Below, one piece after another: positions 1 through 7,889 of a stretch of DNA of 64,000 nt. How positions within the stretch are numbered: the first letter of the stretch is position 1; every line of letters begins with the position of its first letter. A program made the translations under genes and the position numbers. Under the pieces are notes generated by a model. That model was not told the DNA's origin, searched no databases, and saw nothing but the letters and a program-made list of their open reading frames with translations. The stretch is from Bog-756 sp963699105 (GTDB lineage Bacteria; Actinomycetota; Acidimicrobiia; Acidimicrobiales; RAAP-2): the NCBI GenBank assembly GCA_963699105.1, contig CAVOTI010000001.1, forward strand, positions 124,001 through 188,000. The letters are read 5' to 3'.

Positions 1-206
1 ACGGCCAGCTGGGACTCGTTGGGGTGCTGGGCCGCCCTCGAGATCAGCCAGGCGGCGGTGGCGATGAGGCCGATGTCGGCGGCCACCGCCCCGGCACCGA
101 GCAGGACGGTGAGTACCAGTCGGCCGGCCGCCGGTCGGGCCATCCCGAGGGTCCGGCCCGTCGGGGCCACCGCCCGATCCTCGTCGGAGGGGCCCGAGGC
201 GGTCAC
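1..206 (-). CDS. cydC: Thiol/cysteine exporter subunit CydC, N-terminal part
   Basis: Partial gene cut by the left window edge; only about 68 N-terminal residues are present. A GTG start at 206 overlaps the cydD stop as GTGA. After a short polar leader comes a first membrane helix followed by the AWLISRAAQHP motif, which is typical of CydC N-termini. In the family, CydC pairs with CydD as a heterodimeric ABC exporter of glutathione/cysteine to the periplasm, needed for cytochrome bd assembly. No cydAB genes are visible in the window, so the bd oxidase link is from family knowledge. The identification rests on this motif plus the coupling to cydD. Confidence 0.8.
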   Translation of the reverse strand, partial: MTASGPSDEDRAVAPTGRTLGMARPAAGRLVLTVLLGAGAVAADIGLIATAAWLISRAAQHPNESQLA

Positions 207-1876
207 CGCGCCGCCGTCACGGCCGGGGCCAGGCGGACCACCCGGTCGGCCTCGGCCAGCAGCGACGGTCGGTGGGCGGCGATGACCACGGTGCGGCCGT
301 GCATCAGCCTCCGCACGGCGGCCAGCACCCGCTCCTCGGTCGGGCCGTCGAGACCGGCGGTGGGCTCGTCGAGCAGGAGGAGCGGTGCGTCGCGCACGAA
401 GGCCCGGGCCAGGGCCACCCGCTGGCGTTCTCCGGCCGACAGGCCGGCTCCCTCCGAGCCGAGGACGGTGTCCAGCCCGGCGGGGAGGCGGGCCACCACG
501 TCCTCCAGGTCGGCGTGGGCGATGGCGGCCCGTACCGCCCGGTCGGTGGCCTGGGGGCGGCCCAGGCGGACGTTGTCGGCGATGGACCGGGCGAAGAGGT
601 GTGGCCGCTGGGGTACCCAGGCCACCTGGGTTCTCCAGGCTTCGGGGTCCAGATCGGCCAGGCTCACCCCGCCCACCCGGACGGAACCGGTCCAGGGAGG
701 CGCCAGTCCCACCAGCACGCTGAGGAGGGTCGACTTGCCGCATCCGCTGGGTCCGGCCACGGCCACCACCTCGCCCGGATCGACGGCCATGGTCACCCCC
801 GACAGGGCCGGGACGGCCCGGCCGGGGTGGCGGACCTCCAGGTCCTCCACCCGCAGGGGGGAGGCCGACGGGTCGGGCACGTGGCGGTGGGTGCCGGCCG
901 GTGGCGTCGGCCGCTCCAGTACCGCCACCACGTCGGCCACCGCCTGCATCCCCTCGGCGCTGGCGTGGTAGTTCGTTCCCAGCTGGCGGAGGGGCAGGTA
1001 CGCCTCGGGGGCCACGATGAGCACGAACAGGGCGGTGGCCAGGCCCAGGTGACCGCCGAGGAGCCGGAGCCCGACGGCCACCGCCACCAGGGCCACCGAC
1101 ACGGTGGCCAGGAGCTCCAGGATGAGCGACGACAAGAAGGCCACCTTCAGGGTGGCCATGGTGGCCTTCCGGTACTGGTCGGTGACCTGGCGGACCGCCG
1201 CCAGCTGGGACTTGGCCCGGCCGAAGACCTTGAGGGTCGGGAGGCCGGCCACCATCTCCAGGAAGTGTCCGGCCAGGCGATGCAAGAGGGCGGCCTGGCG
1301 GGCCATCCGCACCCTGGTCGAGGCGCCGACCAGCGACATGAACAGCGGAATGAGGGGGATGGTGACGGCGATGACGGCGGCGGAGATCCAGTCGGCGCCC
1401 AGCACCACGACGACGACGGCGACCGGGACGATCACCGCCAGGAACACCTGGGGAAGGTAGCGGGCGAAGTAGCTGTCCAGGGCGTCGATGCCGGTGGTGG
1501 CCAGCACGGACAGGCTGCCCGGGCGCTGCTGCTCGATCCCGGCCGGTCCGAGCCGGGCGATCTGCTCGGCCAGGGCCATGCGCAGGTCGGACTTGGCGGC
1601 GGCCGACACCCGGTCGGCCACCAGCTCGCCGAACCACGACACCGCGGCCCGGGCCACGATGACGCCCAACAGGAGGATCACCGGGGCTCGAACCGAGGCC
1701 ATGTCCCGGTGGTGGACCACCACGTCGGCGATGACGTTGGCGATGAGCCAGGCCTGGGCCAGGACCAGGCAGGCGGTGACGCCGCCCAACCCCACGGTGA
1801 GGAACAGGAATCGGCGGGTGCTGCGGGTGTAGCGGAGCAGTCTGGGGTCGGCGATCCTCGAAAGTCCGCCCATCAC
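203..1876 (-). CDS. cydD: Thiol reductant ABC exporter subunit CydD
   Basis: A 557-aa fused membrane and ATPase half-transporter. The first ~310 residues hold the six-helix exporter domain. The nucleotide-binding domain has Walker A GPSGCGKST near residue 375, signature LSAGERQR near 479 and Walker B LLLLDEPTAGLDG near 498. Family role: with CydC it exports cysteine/glutathione across the inner membrane to allow haem insertion into cytochrome bd. The start is GTG at 1876, or ATG at 1873. The GTG overlaps the stop of a 17-codon reading frame upstream that carries the better ribosome binding site, so cydD may be translationally coupled to it. It sits downstream of ndh on the same strand, which fits a respiratory cluster. 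Confidence 0.88.
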   Translation of the reverse strand: MMGGLSRIADPRLLRYTRSTRRFLFLTVGLGGVTACLVLAQAWLIANVIADVVVHHRDMASVRAPVILLLGVIVARAAVSWFGELVADRVSAAAKSDLRMALAEQIARLGPAGIEQQRPGSLSVLATTGIDALDSYFARYLPQVFLAVIVPVAVVVVVLGADWISAAVIAVTIPLIPLFMSLVGASTRVRMARQAALLHRLAGHFLEMVAGLPTLKVFGRAKSQLAAVRQVTDQYRKATMATLKVAFLSSLILELLATVSVALVAVAVGLRLLGGHLGLATALFVLIVAPEAYLPLRQLGTNYHASAEGMQAVADVVAVLERPTPPAGTHRHVPDPSASPLRVEDLEVRHPGRAVPALSGVTMAVDPGEVVAVAGPSGCGKSTLLSVLVGLAPPWTGSVRVGGVSLADLDPEAWRTQVAWVPQRPHLFARSIADNVRLGRPQATDRAVRAAIAHADLEDVVARLPAGLDTVLGSEGAGLSAGERQRVALARAFVRDAPLLLLDEPTAGLDGPTEERVLAAVRRLMHGRTVVIAAHRPSLLAEADRVVRLAPAVTAAR

Positions 1877-1926
1877 GAACCGGGGTGCCCGGCGCCGATG
1901 ATGATCACGTCGTGGTGCTCGGGCAT
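1873..1926 (-). pseudogene. 17-codon remnant of a flavoprotein N-terminus, coupled to cydD
   Basis: A short frame begins with ATG at 1926, 6-10 bases after a good Shine-Dalgarno (AAAGGAAA). It encodes MPEHHDVIIIGAG, the beta strand and glycine loop that open FAD- or NAD-binding Rossmann proteins. It then stops at a TGA overlapping the cydD GTG. I read it as the 5' stump of a deleted oxidoreductase gene that now acts as the translational lead-in for cydD. It might instead be a chance leader peptide. Confidence 0.45.
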
Positions 1927-2055
1927 GAGATTTCCTTTCCCCGAGGGCATCGTGTCACACGGGCGGGGGCGGCGATGTCGCCGGCCATCCCCGACCGGAC
2001 CGAGCGGCCGGTGGTCTGCCCGCCCCCGCCGGAAGGGTCCCCGTCGTCGGGGCCC

Positions 2056-3534
2056 TCATCCGTCCCGGCCCGGATCCGGATCCGTCTTCGGGACACCGGG
2101 GTCGACGGCTGAGCCCTGCAGGTCGGACCCACTGGCCGCCGACTGCTCGGCCACCGGGAAGGGCGTGGGCTCGACCAGACGCTTGACCTTGTCGGGAAGG
2201 CTCAGGTCCCCTCCGGTGTGGGCGGTGTTGAACTCCCGCTCGGCCCGGCCACGACCGACCATCGACCGCAGCCACTTGAGGATGGTCGACAGGCGGTTAC
2301 CGAAGCCGTTGAGGAAGGCCAGGTGGACGAACATCCACACCAGCCAGCCCGGGAACCCGCTGAGGTGGATTCCCTTGATGCTGGCGATGGCGCGGAACCG
2401 ACCGATGGAGGCCACGCTCCCGAGGTCGCGGTAGCGGAACGGGTCGGTCGGTTGGCCCTTGAGGCCGCGCAGGATGGAGTTGGCGGCGTGCAGGCCGCCC
2501 TGTATCGCCACCTCGGCCACGCCTGGGAGGTGGTCGAGGGTCATCATGTCGCCGATCACGAACACCTCGGGATGACCGGGCAGGGTCAGGTCGGCCAGCA
2601 CCCCGATCCGGCCGGCGCGGTCGATGGGGGCCCCCGAGGCGTCGGCCAGCAGACCGGCCAGCGGCGAGGCCTGGACCCCGGCGGCCCAGATGACGGTCCG
2701 GGCCTGGATCCGGGCTCGGCCTTCGGGCCCGTCCACGTCGACCCCTTCGGCATCCACCCCGACCACCCGGGCGCCCATGCGCAGTTCCACGCCCATGCGC
2801 CCGAGGGTGGTGGCGGCCTTGCCCGACAGGTGGTCGCCGAAGGTGGCGAGGGGTTCGTCTCCCCCGTCCACCAGGACCACTCGGACCGAGGCGGGATCGA
2901 ACGTCCGGAACTCCCCCCGGAGGCTGCGGGCCGCCAACTCGCGCACCTGCCCGGCCAACTCGACACCGGTCGGTCCGGCCCCGACGACGACCACGGTCAA
3001 CCAGTACCCCTGTTGGGTGGGGTCGGCGGTCATCTCGGCCACCTCGAAGGCACCGAAGACACGCCGACGCAGCTCGAAGGCATCGTCCAGGGTCTTCATT
3101 CCCGGTGCGTAGAGGGCGAACTCCTCGTGTCCGAAGTACGACTGGGTGGCCCCGGCGGCCACGATGAGGCTGTCGTAGGGGTACTGGACGGGCACCTGCC
3201 CGGCCACGGTGGCGTGCACGATCCGCCGGTCGAGATCGAAACCGACGACCTCGACCAGCTGCACGCTCACGTTCCGGTGGCGGCGCAGCACGTGGCGGAT
3301 GGCCGGGGCGATCTGGCCAGGGGCCAGCATCCCCGTGGCCGTCTGGTAGAGCAGGGGCTGGAAGAGGTGATGGTTGCGCCGGTCGACCAGGGTCACGTCG
3401 ACCGGTTTGCCCCCCAGCAACCGGGCGGCGGGCAGACCGCCGAACCCCCCGCCGACGATGACCACCCGGTGGCGGGGCCCTGACCGGTCCCCGGGGCCGT
3501 CGCCCCGGTCCGGGGAGGCAGGCCGGTCGCTCAT
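2056..3534 (-). CDS. ndh: Type II NADH dehydrogenase (non-proton-pumping)
   Basis: A 492-aa protein with two dinucleotide-binding folds: VVIVGGGFGG at residues 24-33 for FAD and VVVVGAGPTGVELAG near 181-195 for NADH. The GDMMTLDHLPG block before the C-terminus is typical of NDH-2. It oxidises NADH and reduces quinone at the cytoplasmic membrane face without pumping protons. The C-terminal third has the amphipathic, hydrophobic stretch used for membrane attachment. The ATG at 3534 was chosen because the Rossmann motif begins about 24 residues in. The open frame runs far upstream through the opposite-strand glycosidase, but that extension has no protein character. Confidence 0.9.
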   Translation of the reverse strand: MSDRPASPDRGDGPGDRSGPRHRVVIVGGGFGGLPAARLLGGKPVDVTLVDRRNHHLFQPLLYQTATGMLAPGQIAPAIRHVLRRHRNVSVQLVEVVGFDLDRRIVHATVAGQVPVQYPYDSLIVAAGATQSYFGHEEFALYAPGMKTLDDAFELRRRVFGAFEVAEMTADPTQQGYWLTVVVVGAGPTGVELAGQVRELAARSLRGEFRTFDPASVRVVLVDGGDEPLATFGDHLSGKAATTLGRMGVELRMGARVVGVDAEGVDVDGPEGRARIQARTVIWAAGVQASPLAGLLADASGAPIDRAGRIGVLADLTLPGHPEVFVIGDMMTLDHLPGVAEVAIQGGLHAANSILRGLKGQPTDPFRYRDLGSVASIGRFRAIASIKGIHLSGFPGWLVWMFVHLAFLNGFGNRLSTILKWLRSMVGRGRAEREFNTAHTGGDLSLPDKVKRLVEPTPFPVAEQSAASGSDLQGSAVDPGVPKTDPDPGRDG

Positions 3535-3858
3535 CGGGTCCCGGCCCCACCGGCCCGGCCCGGGCCCGGCGCCACGGGCCGGCGCCGACCGGCGGCACGG
3601 TCCCCCCGTCCACGAGGGACGCTCACCCTGGCATGCCGCGTCATGGTGATCCTTTCCGCCCCCAGTGCTGGCCCGGACCGGCCGGCGATGCCGTGGCCTG
3701 TTCCCGATCTCCGCCGGGCGATCCGCCCCCCGTGGATCTCCTTCGAGGTCGACATCCACCGCCTGTTGGGCCGTCAGATGCACGGTAGCCTCTGCTGGCT
3801 GGGCGGCGCAGACGGCATCATCGGACCCTCTGGCCTCCCGGGTAAGGAGTTCCAGCCG

Positions 3859-5715
3859 ATGTCCGACTTCCCCCCCATCGCCGACTACGCCTTTCTGTCC
3901 GACTGCGAGGACAGTTGCCTGATCGCACCCGACGGAAGCGTCGAGTGGCTGTGCCTGCCCCGCCCCGATTCGCCCAGTGTGTTCGGTGCCCTGTTGGACC
4001 GATCGGCCGGTTCGTTCCGGTTCGGCCCGTCCACCACCCACGTTCCCCACCACCGCCGCTATGTGCCGGGGACCATGGTGGTCGAGACCACCTGGCACAC
4101 CCCCACCGGCTGGCTGGTGGTGCACGACCTCCTGGTCGTCCGCAAGGTGGACGGGTCCACCCGCCGGCCCGACTACCGGCGGGCGCCCTCGGATTCGGCC
4201 GGGGTCGGGGTCCTGTTGCGCATCGCCGAATGCATGTCCGGCAAGATCGAGATCGATGCCACCTGCGTGCCGTTGTTCGACTACGGCCTCGATCCCGGAC
4301 AGTGGGCCTACCAGGGTGACGGCTACGGGTCGCTGACCGTCACCGGTCCCGACGACCGGGTGTCGTTGTCGGTGGTGAGCAACCTGCGCCTGGGGGTGGT
4401 CGGGGCCCGCTGCTACGGACGGACCAACCTGGTCGAGGGCGAGCAGGCATTTGTGGCGCTGTCGTGGGCGGGAACCGCCCCGACCACCCAGGACGAGGCC
4501 AACGCCGACCTGACCTCGACCGTGTCCTACTGGCGTGACTGGCTGGCCACCGGCACGTTCCCCGATCACCCGTGGCGGTCGTACATCGAGCGCAGTGCGC
4601 TGACTCTCAAGGGCCTGAGCTACGCCCCGACCGGGGCCATCATGGCCGCCTCCACCACCTCGCTGCCGGAGACGCCGGGCGGGGCCCGCAACTGGGACTA
4701 CCGCTACACCTGGATCCGGGACACCGGGTTCATGTTGCGGTCCCTCTACCGCCTGGGCTTCGACTGGGAGGCGCTCGAGTACTTCGCCTTCGTATTGGAG
4801 AGCGTGAGCCAGGGGAAGTCCGAACCGCCGTTCGAGCTCCAGATCATGTACGGCATCGGCGGCGAGCGCGATCTCACCGAGTCGACCCTCGACCACCTGT
4901 CGGGTTACGGCGGGGCTCGACCGGTGCGGGTCGGGAACGGCGCCTGGAGCCAGCACCAAAACGACGTGTGGGGCATGCTGCTGGACGGCGTCGACCAGCA
5001 CATGAAACAGGGGGCGGCCCAGATCGTCCGCCGGGTGTGGGACGGCCTGGCCGGCCTGGTCGACGAGGCGCTGACCCACAGCGGCGATGCCGACCAGGGA
5101 ATTTGGGAGATCCGGGGCGAACCTCAGCATTTCACCGCCTCGGCCGTCCTGTGCTGGGTGGCCGCCGACCGGGGGGCCGATCTGGCCCTGCGACGGGGTG
5201 CCCCCGACCTGGCCGACAAGTGGCGCCAGGGGGCCGACCAGCTCAAGCGGGAGATCCTGGCCAAGGGGGTCGACGACCGGGGCCGGTTCCGCCAGGCCTA
5301 CGAGAACGACGAGCTCGACGCATCCCTGCTCCTCATCCCCATCATGGGATTCCTCCCCCCCGACGACGAACGGGTGAAGGCCACCGTGCTGGCCATCGCC
5401 GACGAGCTCACCGAGGACGAGCTCGTGCTCCGCTACAAGGTGGACACCACCGACACCGGCTTCGAGGGCAAGGAGGGAACGTTCACCATCTGCTCGTGGT
5501 GGCTGGTGTCGGCCCTGACCATGATCGGTGAGCTCGACCGGGCCCGGACCCTGTGCAAGAAGCTGCTGTCGTTCTCCGGCCCCCTGGACCTCTACGCCGA
5601 GGAGATCGATGCCACCACCGGTGAGCATCTGGGGAACTTCCCCCAGGCCTTCACCCACCTGGCCCTCATTGACGCGGTGTCCCAGCTCATCGAGGCCGAC
5701 ACCGAGACCGGCTGA
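3859..5715 (+). CDS. Glycoside hydrolase family 15 protein (trehalase/glucoamylase-like)
   Basis: A 618-aa protein with the GH15 layout: an N-terminal beta-sandwich (SDCEDSCLIAPDGSVEWLCLPR) followed by an (alpha/alpha)6 catalytic barrel. Visible catalytic-region motifs are NWDYRYTWIRD, DQGIWEIRG (general acid) and GEHLGNFPQAFTHLA (general base region). The start at ATG 3859 follows TAAGGAGT by nine bases; the frame upstream has no family similarity. Members hydrolyse alpha-glucosides, and mycobacterial relatives act as trehalases. No signal peptide is present, so it is probably cytoplasmic and acts on stored trehalose or glucans. The exact substrate cannot be set from sequence. Confidence 0.88.
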   Translation: MSDFPPIADYAFLSDCEDSCLIAPDGSVEWLCLPRPDSPSVFGALLDRSAGSFRFGPSTTHVPHHRRYVPGTMVVETTWHTPTGWLVVHDLLVVRKVDGSTRRPDYRRAPSDSAGVGVLLRIAECMSGKIEIDATCVPLFDYGLDPGQWAYQGDGYGSLTVTGPDDRVSLSVVSNLRLGVVGARCYGRTNLVEGEQAFVALSWAGTAPTTQDEANADLTSTVSYWRDWLATGTFPDHPWRSYIERSALTLKGLSYAPTGAIMAASTTSLPETPGGARNWDYRYTWIRDTGFMLRSLYRLGFDWEALEYFAFVLESVSQGKSEPPFELQIMYGIGGERDLTESTLDHLSGYGGARPVRVGNGAWSQHQNDVWGMLLDGVDQHMKQGAAQIVRRVWDGLAGLVDEALTHSGDADQGIWEIRGEPQHFTASAVLCWVAADRGADLALRRGAPDLADKWRQGADQLKREILAKGVDDRGRFRQAYENDELDASLLLIPIMGFLPPDDERVKATVLAIADELTEDELVLRYKVDTTDTGFEGKEGTFTICSWWLVSALTMIGELDRARTLCKKLLSFSGPLDLYAEEIDATTGEHLGNFPQAFTHLALIDAVSQLIEADTETG

Positions 5716-5754
5716 CCGGCCCGACCGGTCGGTGCCGACGGGCCCGCCGGTCAG
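5712..5754. terminator. Possible bidirectional terminator hairpin
   Basis: CTGACCGGC at 5712-5720 pairs perfectly with GCCGGTCAG at 5746-5754, and a smaller GACCGGTC palindrome lies in the loop. It lies between the convergent GH15 gene and the K+ channel gene and overlaps the GH15 stop codon. There is no clear U-run. Confidence 0.45.
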
Positions 5755-5764
5755 GGCCGGTGTC

Positions 5765-6316
5765 CTACTCCGCCACTTCGTTCCGGCGGGCCACGCTGCG
5801 GCTGGCCGCTCCGATGATCAGCCGGATGACCACGGCGATGACGGCCAGGTCGGCCAGCATCTGCACCGTCACCACCAGGCGGGCGACATCGGTCCTCGGG
5901 GCGATGTCGCCGAACCCCACTGTGGAGAAGACGGTGACGGTGAAGTACAGGGCCGAGCTCCGGGTGAGGGGTTGAGGCGAGCCGGCGAATGCCGTCGGGT
6001 CGTTGTGGGACATGGTCACGTAGATCCAGGCGAACAGGACCAAGAACAACGGGATGACCGTGGCCATGGCCACCGCCGCCCTCAGCATCGGCCGGTCGTG
6101 GCTCGAGATCAGACGGATCTCGTTGACCAGTACCGCCACGAACAGGGCCAGAGCTGCGACCAGGCGGAGCAGCACCGACTCGTGGGGTCGGTGCTCGATG
6201 GGGATGGCGTAGAAGGCGACCAGCAACAAGCCGGCCGTCACCAACGCCCGCAGGCCGGTGGTGACCAGGTGGGACCGTTCGAACCCGCTGAGGTCGGTGG
6301 GCGAGGTCGACGTCAT
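5765..6316 (-). CDS. Potassium channel family protein (Ion_trans_2)
   Basis: A 183-aa membrane protein with about four hydrophobic helices: two in the N-terminal half, then one before and one after a pore loop containing TVGFGDIAP, the K+ selectivity filter. No C-terminal RCK/TrkA domain is seen, so gating is unknown. It starts 11 bases after the stop of gadB on the same strand and very likely shares its transcript. Such a pair could link proton-consuming glutamate decarboxylation with charge balance across the membrane under acid stress; that role is inference. Confidence 0.82.
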   Translation of the reverse strand: MTSTSPTDLSGFERSHLVTTGLRALVTAGLLLVAFYAIPIEHRPHESVLLRLVAALALFVAVLVNEIRLISSHDRPMLRAAVAMATVIPLFLVLFAWIYVTMSHNDPTAFAGSPQPLTRSSALYFTVTVFSTVGFGDIAPRTDVARLVVTVQMLADLAVIAVVIRLIIGAASRSVARRNEVAE

Positions 6317-6327
6317 GTCGTCACGGC

Positions 6328-7728
6328 CTACAGGTGGCTGAACCCGCCGGACTCCTGTTGGGTCATGGCCACCGACACCGGGTGCTTGGCGAAGTGATCG
6401 ATGGACTTCTTGATGTCCCCCAACAACAAGACGATGAGGTCACGGCTGACCCCCTGGCGAACCAGGACCCGCTGGACCGAGATGTCGGCCACCGACCCGG
6501 TCAGCGGATAGGCCGGCACCTGCCATCCCTCCACCCGCAGGCGGTCGGCGATGTCATAGAGGGTGTAGCCGGGGTCCTCGCCCTCACGGATACGCCAGGC
6601 CACCGAGGGGATCCCGGTCAGCGGGTTCCCGTCACACAGCAGATCGAAGGGGCCGAGCTTCACGATCTCCTCGCCCAGGAATTTGGCCGTTCGGTAACAG
6701 GAGTCGTGTACGTCCTTGTAGCCGTTCCTGCCCAGGCGGATGAAGTTGTAGTACTGGGCCACGATCTGGCCGGCCGGCCGGGAGAAGTTGATCTGGAAGA
6801 CCGGCATGTCGCCGCCCAGGTAGGTGACGTGGAAGATCAGGTCGTCGGGCAGGTCCTTGACGTCACGCCACAGCACCCATCCGACCCCCAGGGGGGCCAG
6901 GCCGAACTTGTGGCCGGAACTGCTGATCGACTTGACTCGGGGAAGTCGGAAGTCCCACACCACGTCGGGGGCGCAGAACGGGGCCAGAAAGGCCCCGCTG
7001 GCCCCGTCGATGTGGATGCAGATGTCGAGGCCGGTGTCCTGTTCCAACTGGTCGAGGGCCTGGGCCAGCTCGGCCACCGGTTCGTAGGCACCGGTGTAGG
7101 TGACTCCGAACGTCGGGACCACCATGATGGTGTTCTCATCCACCTGGGCCAGCATCTGTTCGGCGTCCATGCAGTACTTGCCGGGCGACATGGGGATCTC
7201 GCGCATCTCGATCTCCCAGTACTTGGCGAACTTGTGCCACACCACCTGGACCGGACCGCACACCATGTTGGGCTTGTCGGTGGGCTTGCCCTCGGCCTGG
7301 CGCTTGGCCTTCCACCGCCACTTGGCGGCCATGCCACCGAGCATGCAGGCCTCGGAGGAGCCGATGGCCGAGCACCCGACGGCCTCGCCTCCTTCGGGGG
7401 CGTTCCACAGGCCGCCCAGGATCTGCACGCACCGCCGCTCGATCTCGGCCGTCTGGGGGTACTCGTCCTTGTCAATCAAGTTCTTGTTGATGCACAGGTC
7501 CATCAGTTTGTGGACCTCATCCTCCTCCCAGGTCTGGCAGAAGGTGGCCAGGTTCTGGCGCTCGTTGCCGTCGAGCAACAGCTCGTCGGAGATGGCCTGG
7601 AAGGCGTCCTCGGGCCGCATGGCATCGTCGGGGCAGCGGTGGGACGGCAGAGCCTTGAACAGGTCCTTGCCGGCGTAGACCGAGTCAAGCAGCTCGTCTC
7701 GGATGGACACGTGCTTGTGCAGGGGCAT
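6328..7728 (-). CDS. gadB: Glutamate decarboxylase (PLP-dependent)
   Basis: With ATG at 7728 the product is 466 aa, the same length as E. coli GadB. The PLP lysine is in SISSSGHKFGLAPLG (Lys near 274), with the upstream HIDGASGAFLAPF block that holds the cofactor-binding Asp. It converts glutamate plus a proton to GABA and CO2, a cytoplasmic acid-resistance reaction. The open frame extends upstream to 7971 but without family sequence. No glutamate/GABA antiporter of the GadC (APC) type is in the window; the divergent MFS gene is of a drug-export type. It is followed at 11 bases by a K+ channel gene. Confidence 0.93.
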   Translation of the reverse strand: MPLHKHVSIRDELLDSVYAGKDLFKALPSHRCPDDAMRPEDAFQAISDELLLDGNERQNLATFCQTWEEDEVHKLMDLCINKNLIDKDEYPQTAEIERRCVQILGGLWNAPEGGEAVGCSAIGSSEACMLGGMAAKWRWKAKRQAEGKPTDKPNMVCGPVQVVWHKFAKYWEIEMREIPMSPGKYCMDAEQMLAQVDENTIMVVPTFGVTYTGAYEPVAELAQALDQLEQDTGLDICIHIDGASGAFLAPFCAPDVVWDFRLPRVKSISSSGHKFGLAPLGVGWVLWRDVKDLPDDLIFHVTYLGGDMPVFQINFSRPAGQIVAQYYNFIRLGRNGYKDVHDSCYRTAKFLGEEIVKLGPFDLLCDGNPLTGIPSVAWRIREGEDPGYTLYDIADRLRVEGWQVPAYPLTGSVADISVQRVLVRQGVSRDLIVLLLGDIKKSIDHFAKHPVSVAMTQQESGGFSHL

Positions 7729-7889
7729 GGGAGACAGTCCTTCCGTCGGCGGTGAGATCGGGGCCGGGAGCCGGTCCGACTGACATGATGCCATCAACCT
7801 CCCGGTGGTTCCTCCCCACGGCCTCCCGGGAGCCGACGGCCGGGGGGTGTATCCGGGGCGGCCGGGCGAGGTTGGGGGAGGATGGGGGA

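Noticed and set aside
3531..3755. 74-aa frame coupled to ndh by ATGA
   Set aside because: Arg/Gly/Pro-rich with no ribosome binding site or domain; probably chance overlap in high-GC DNA.
2056..5658. 1200-residue minus-strand frame fusing ndh with sequence antisense to the GH15 gene
   Set aside because: Only the part below 3534 is ndh. The remainder is Gly/Pro/His-rich and lies opposite a complete glycosidase gene.
6334..7755. 473-aa plus-strand frame
   Set aside because: Exactly antisense to gadB and biased to Gly/Val/His/Gln, as expected for a shadow frame.
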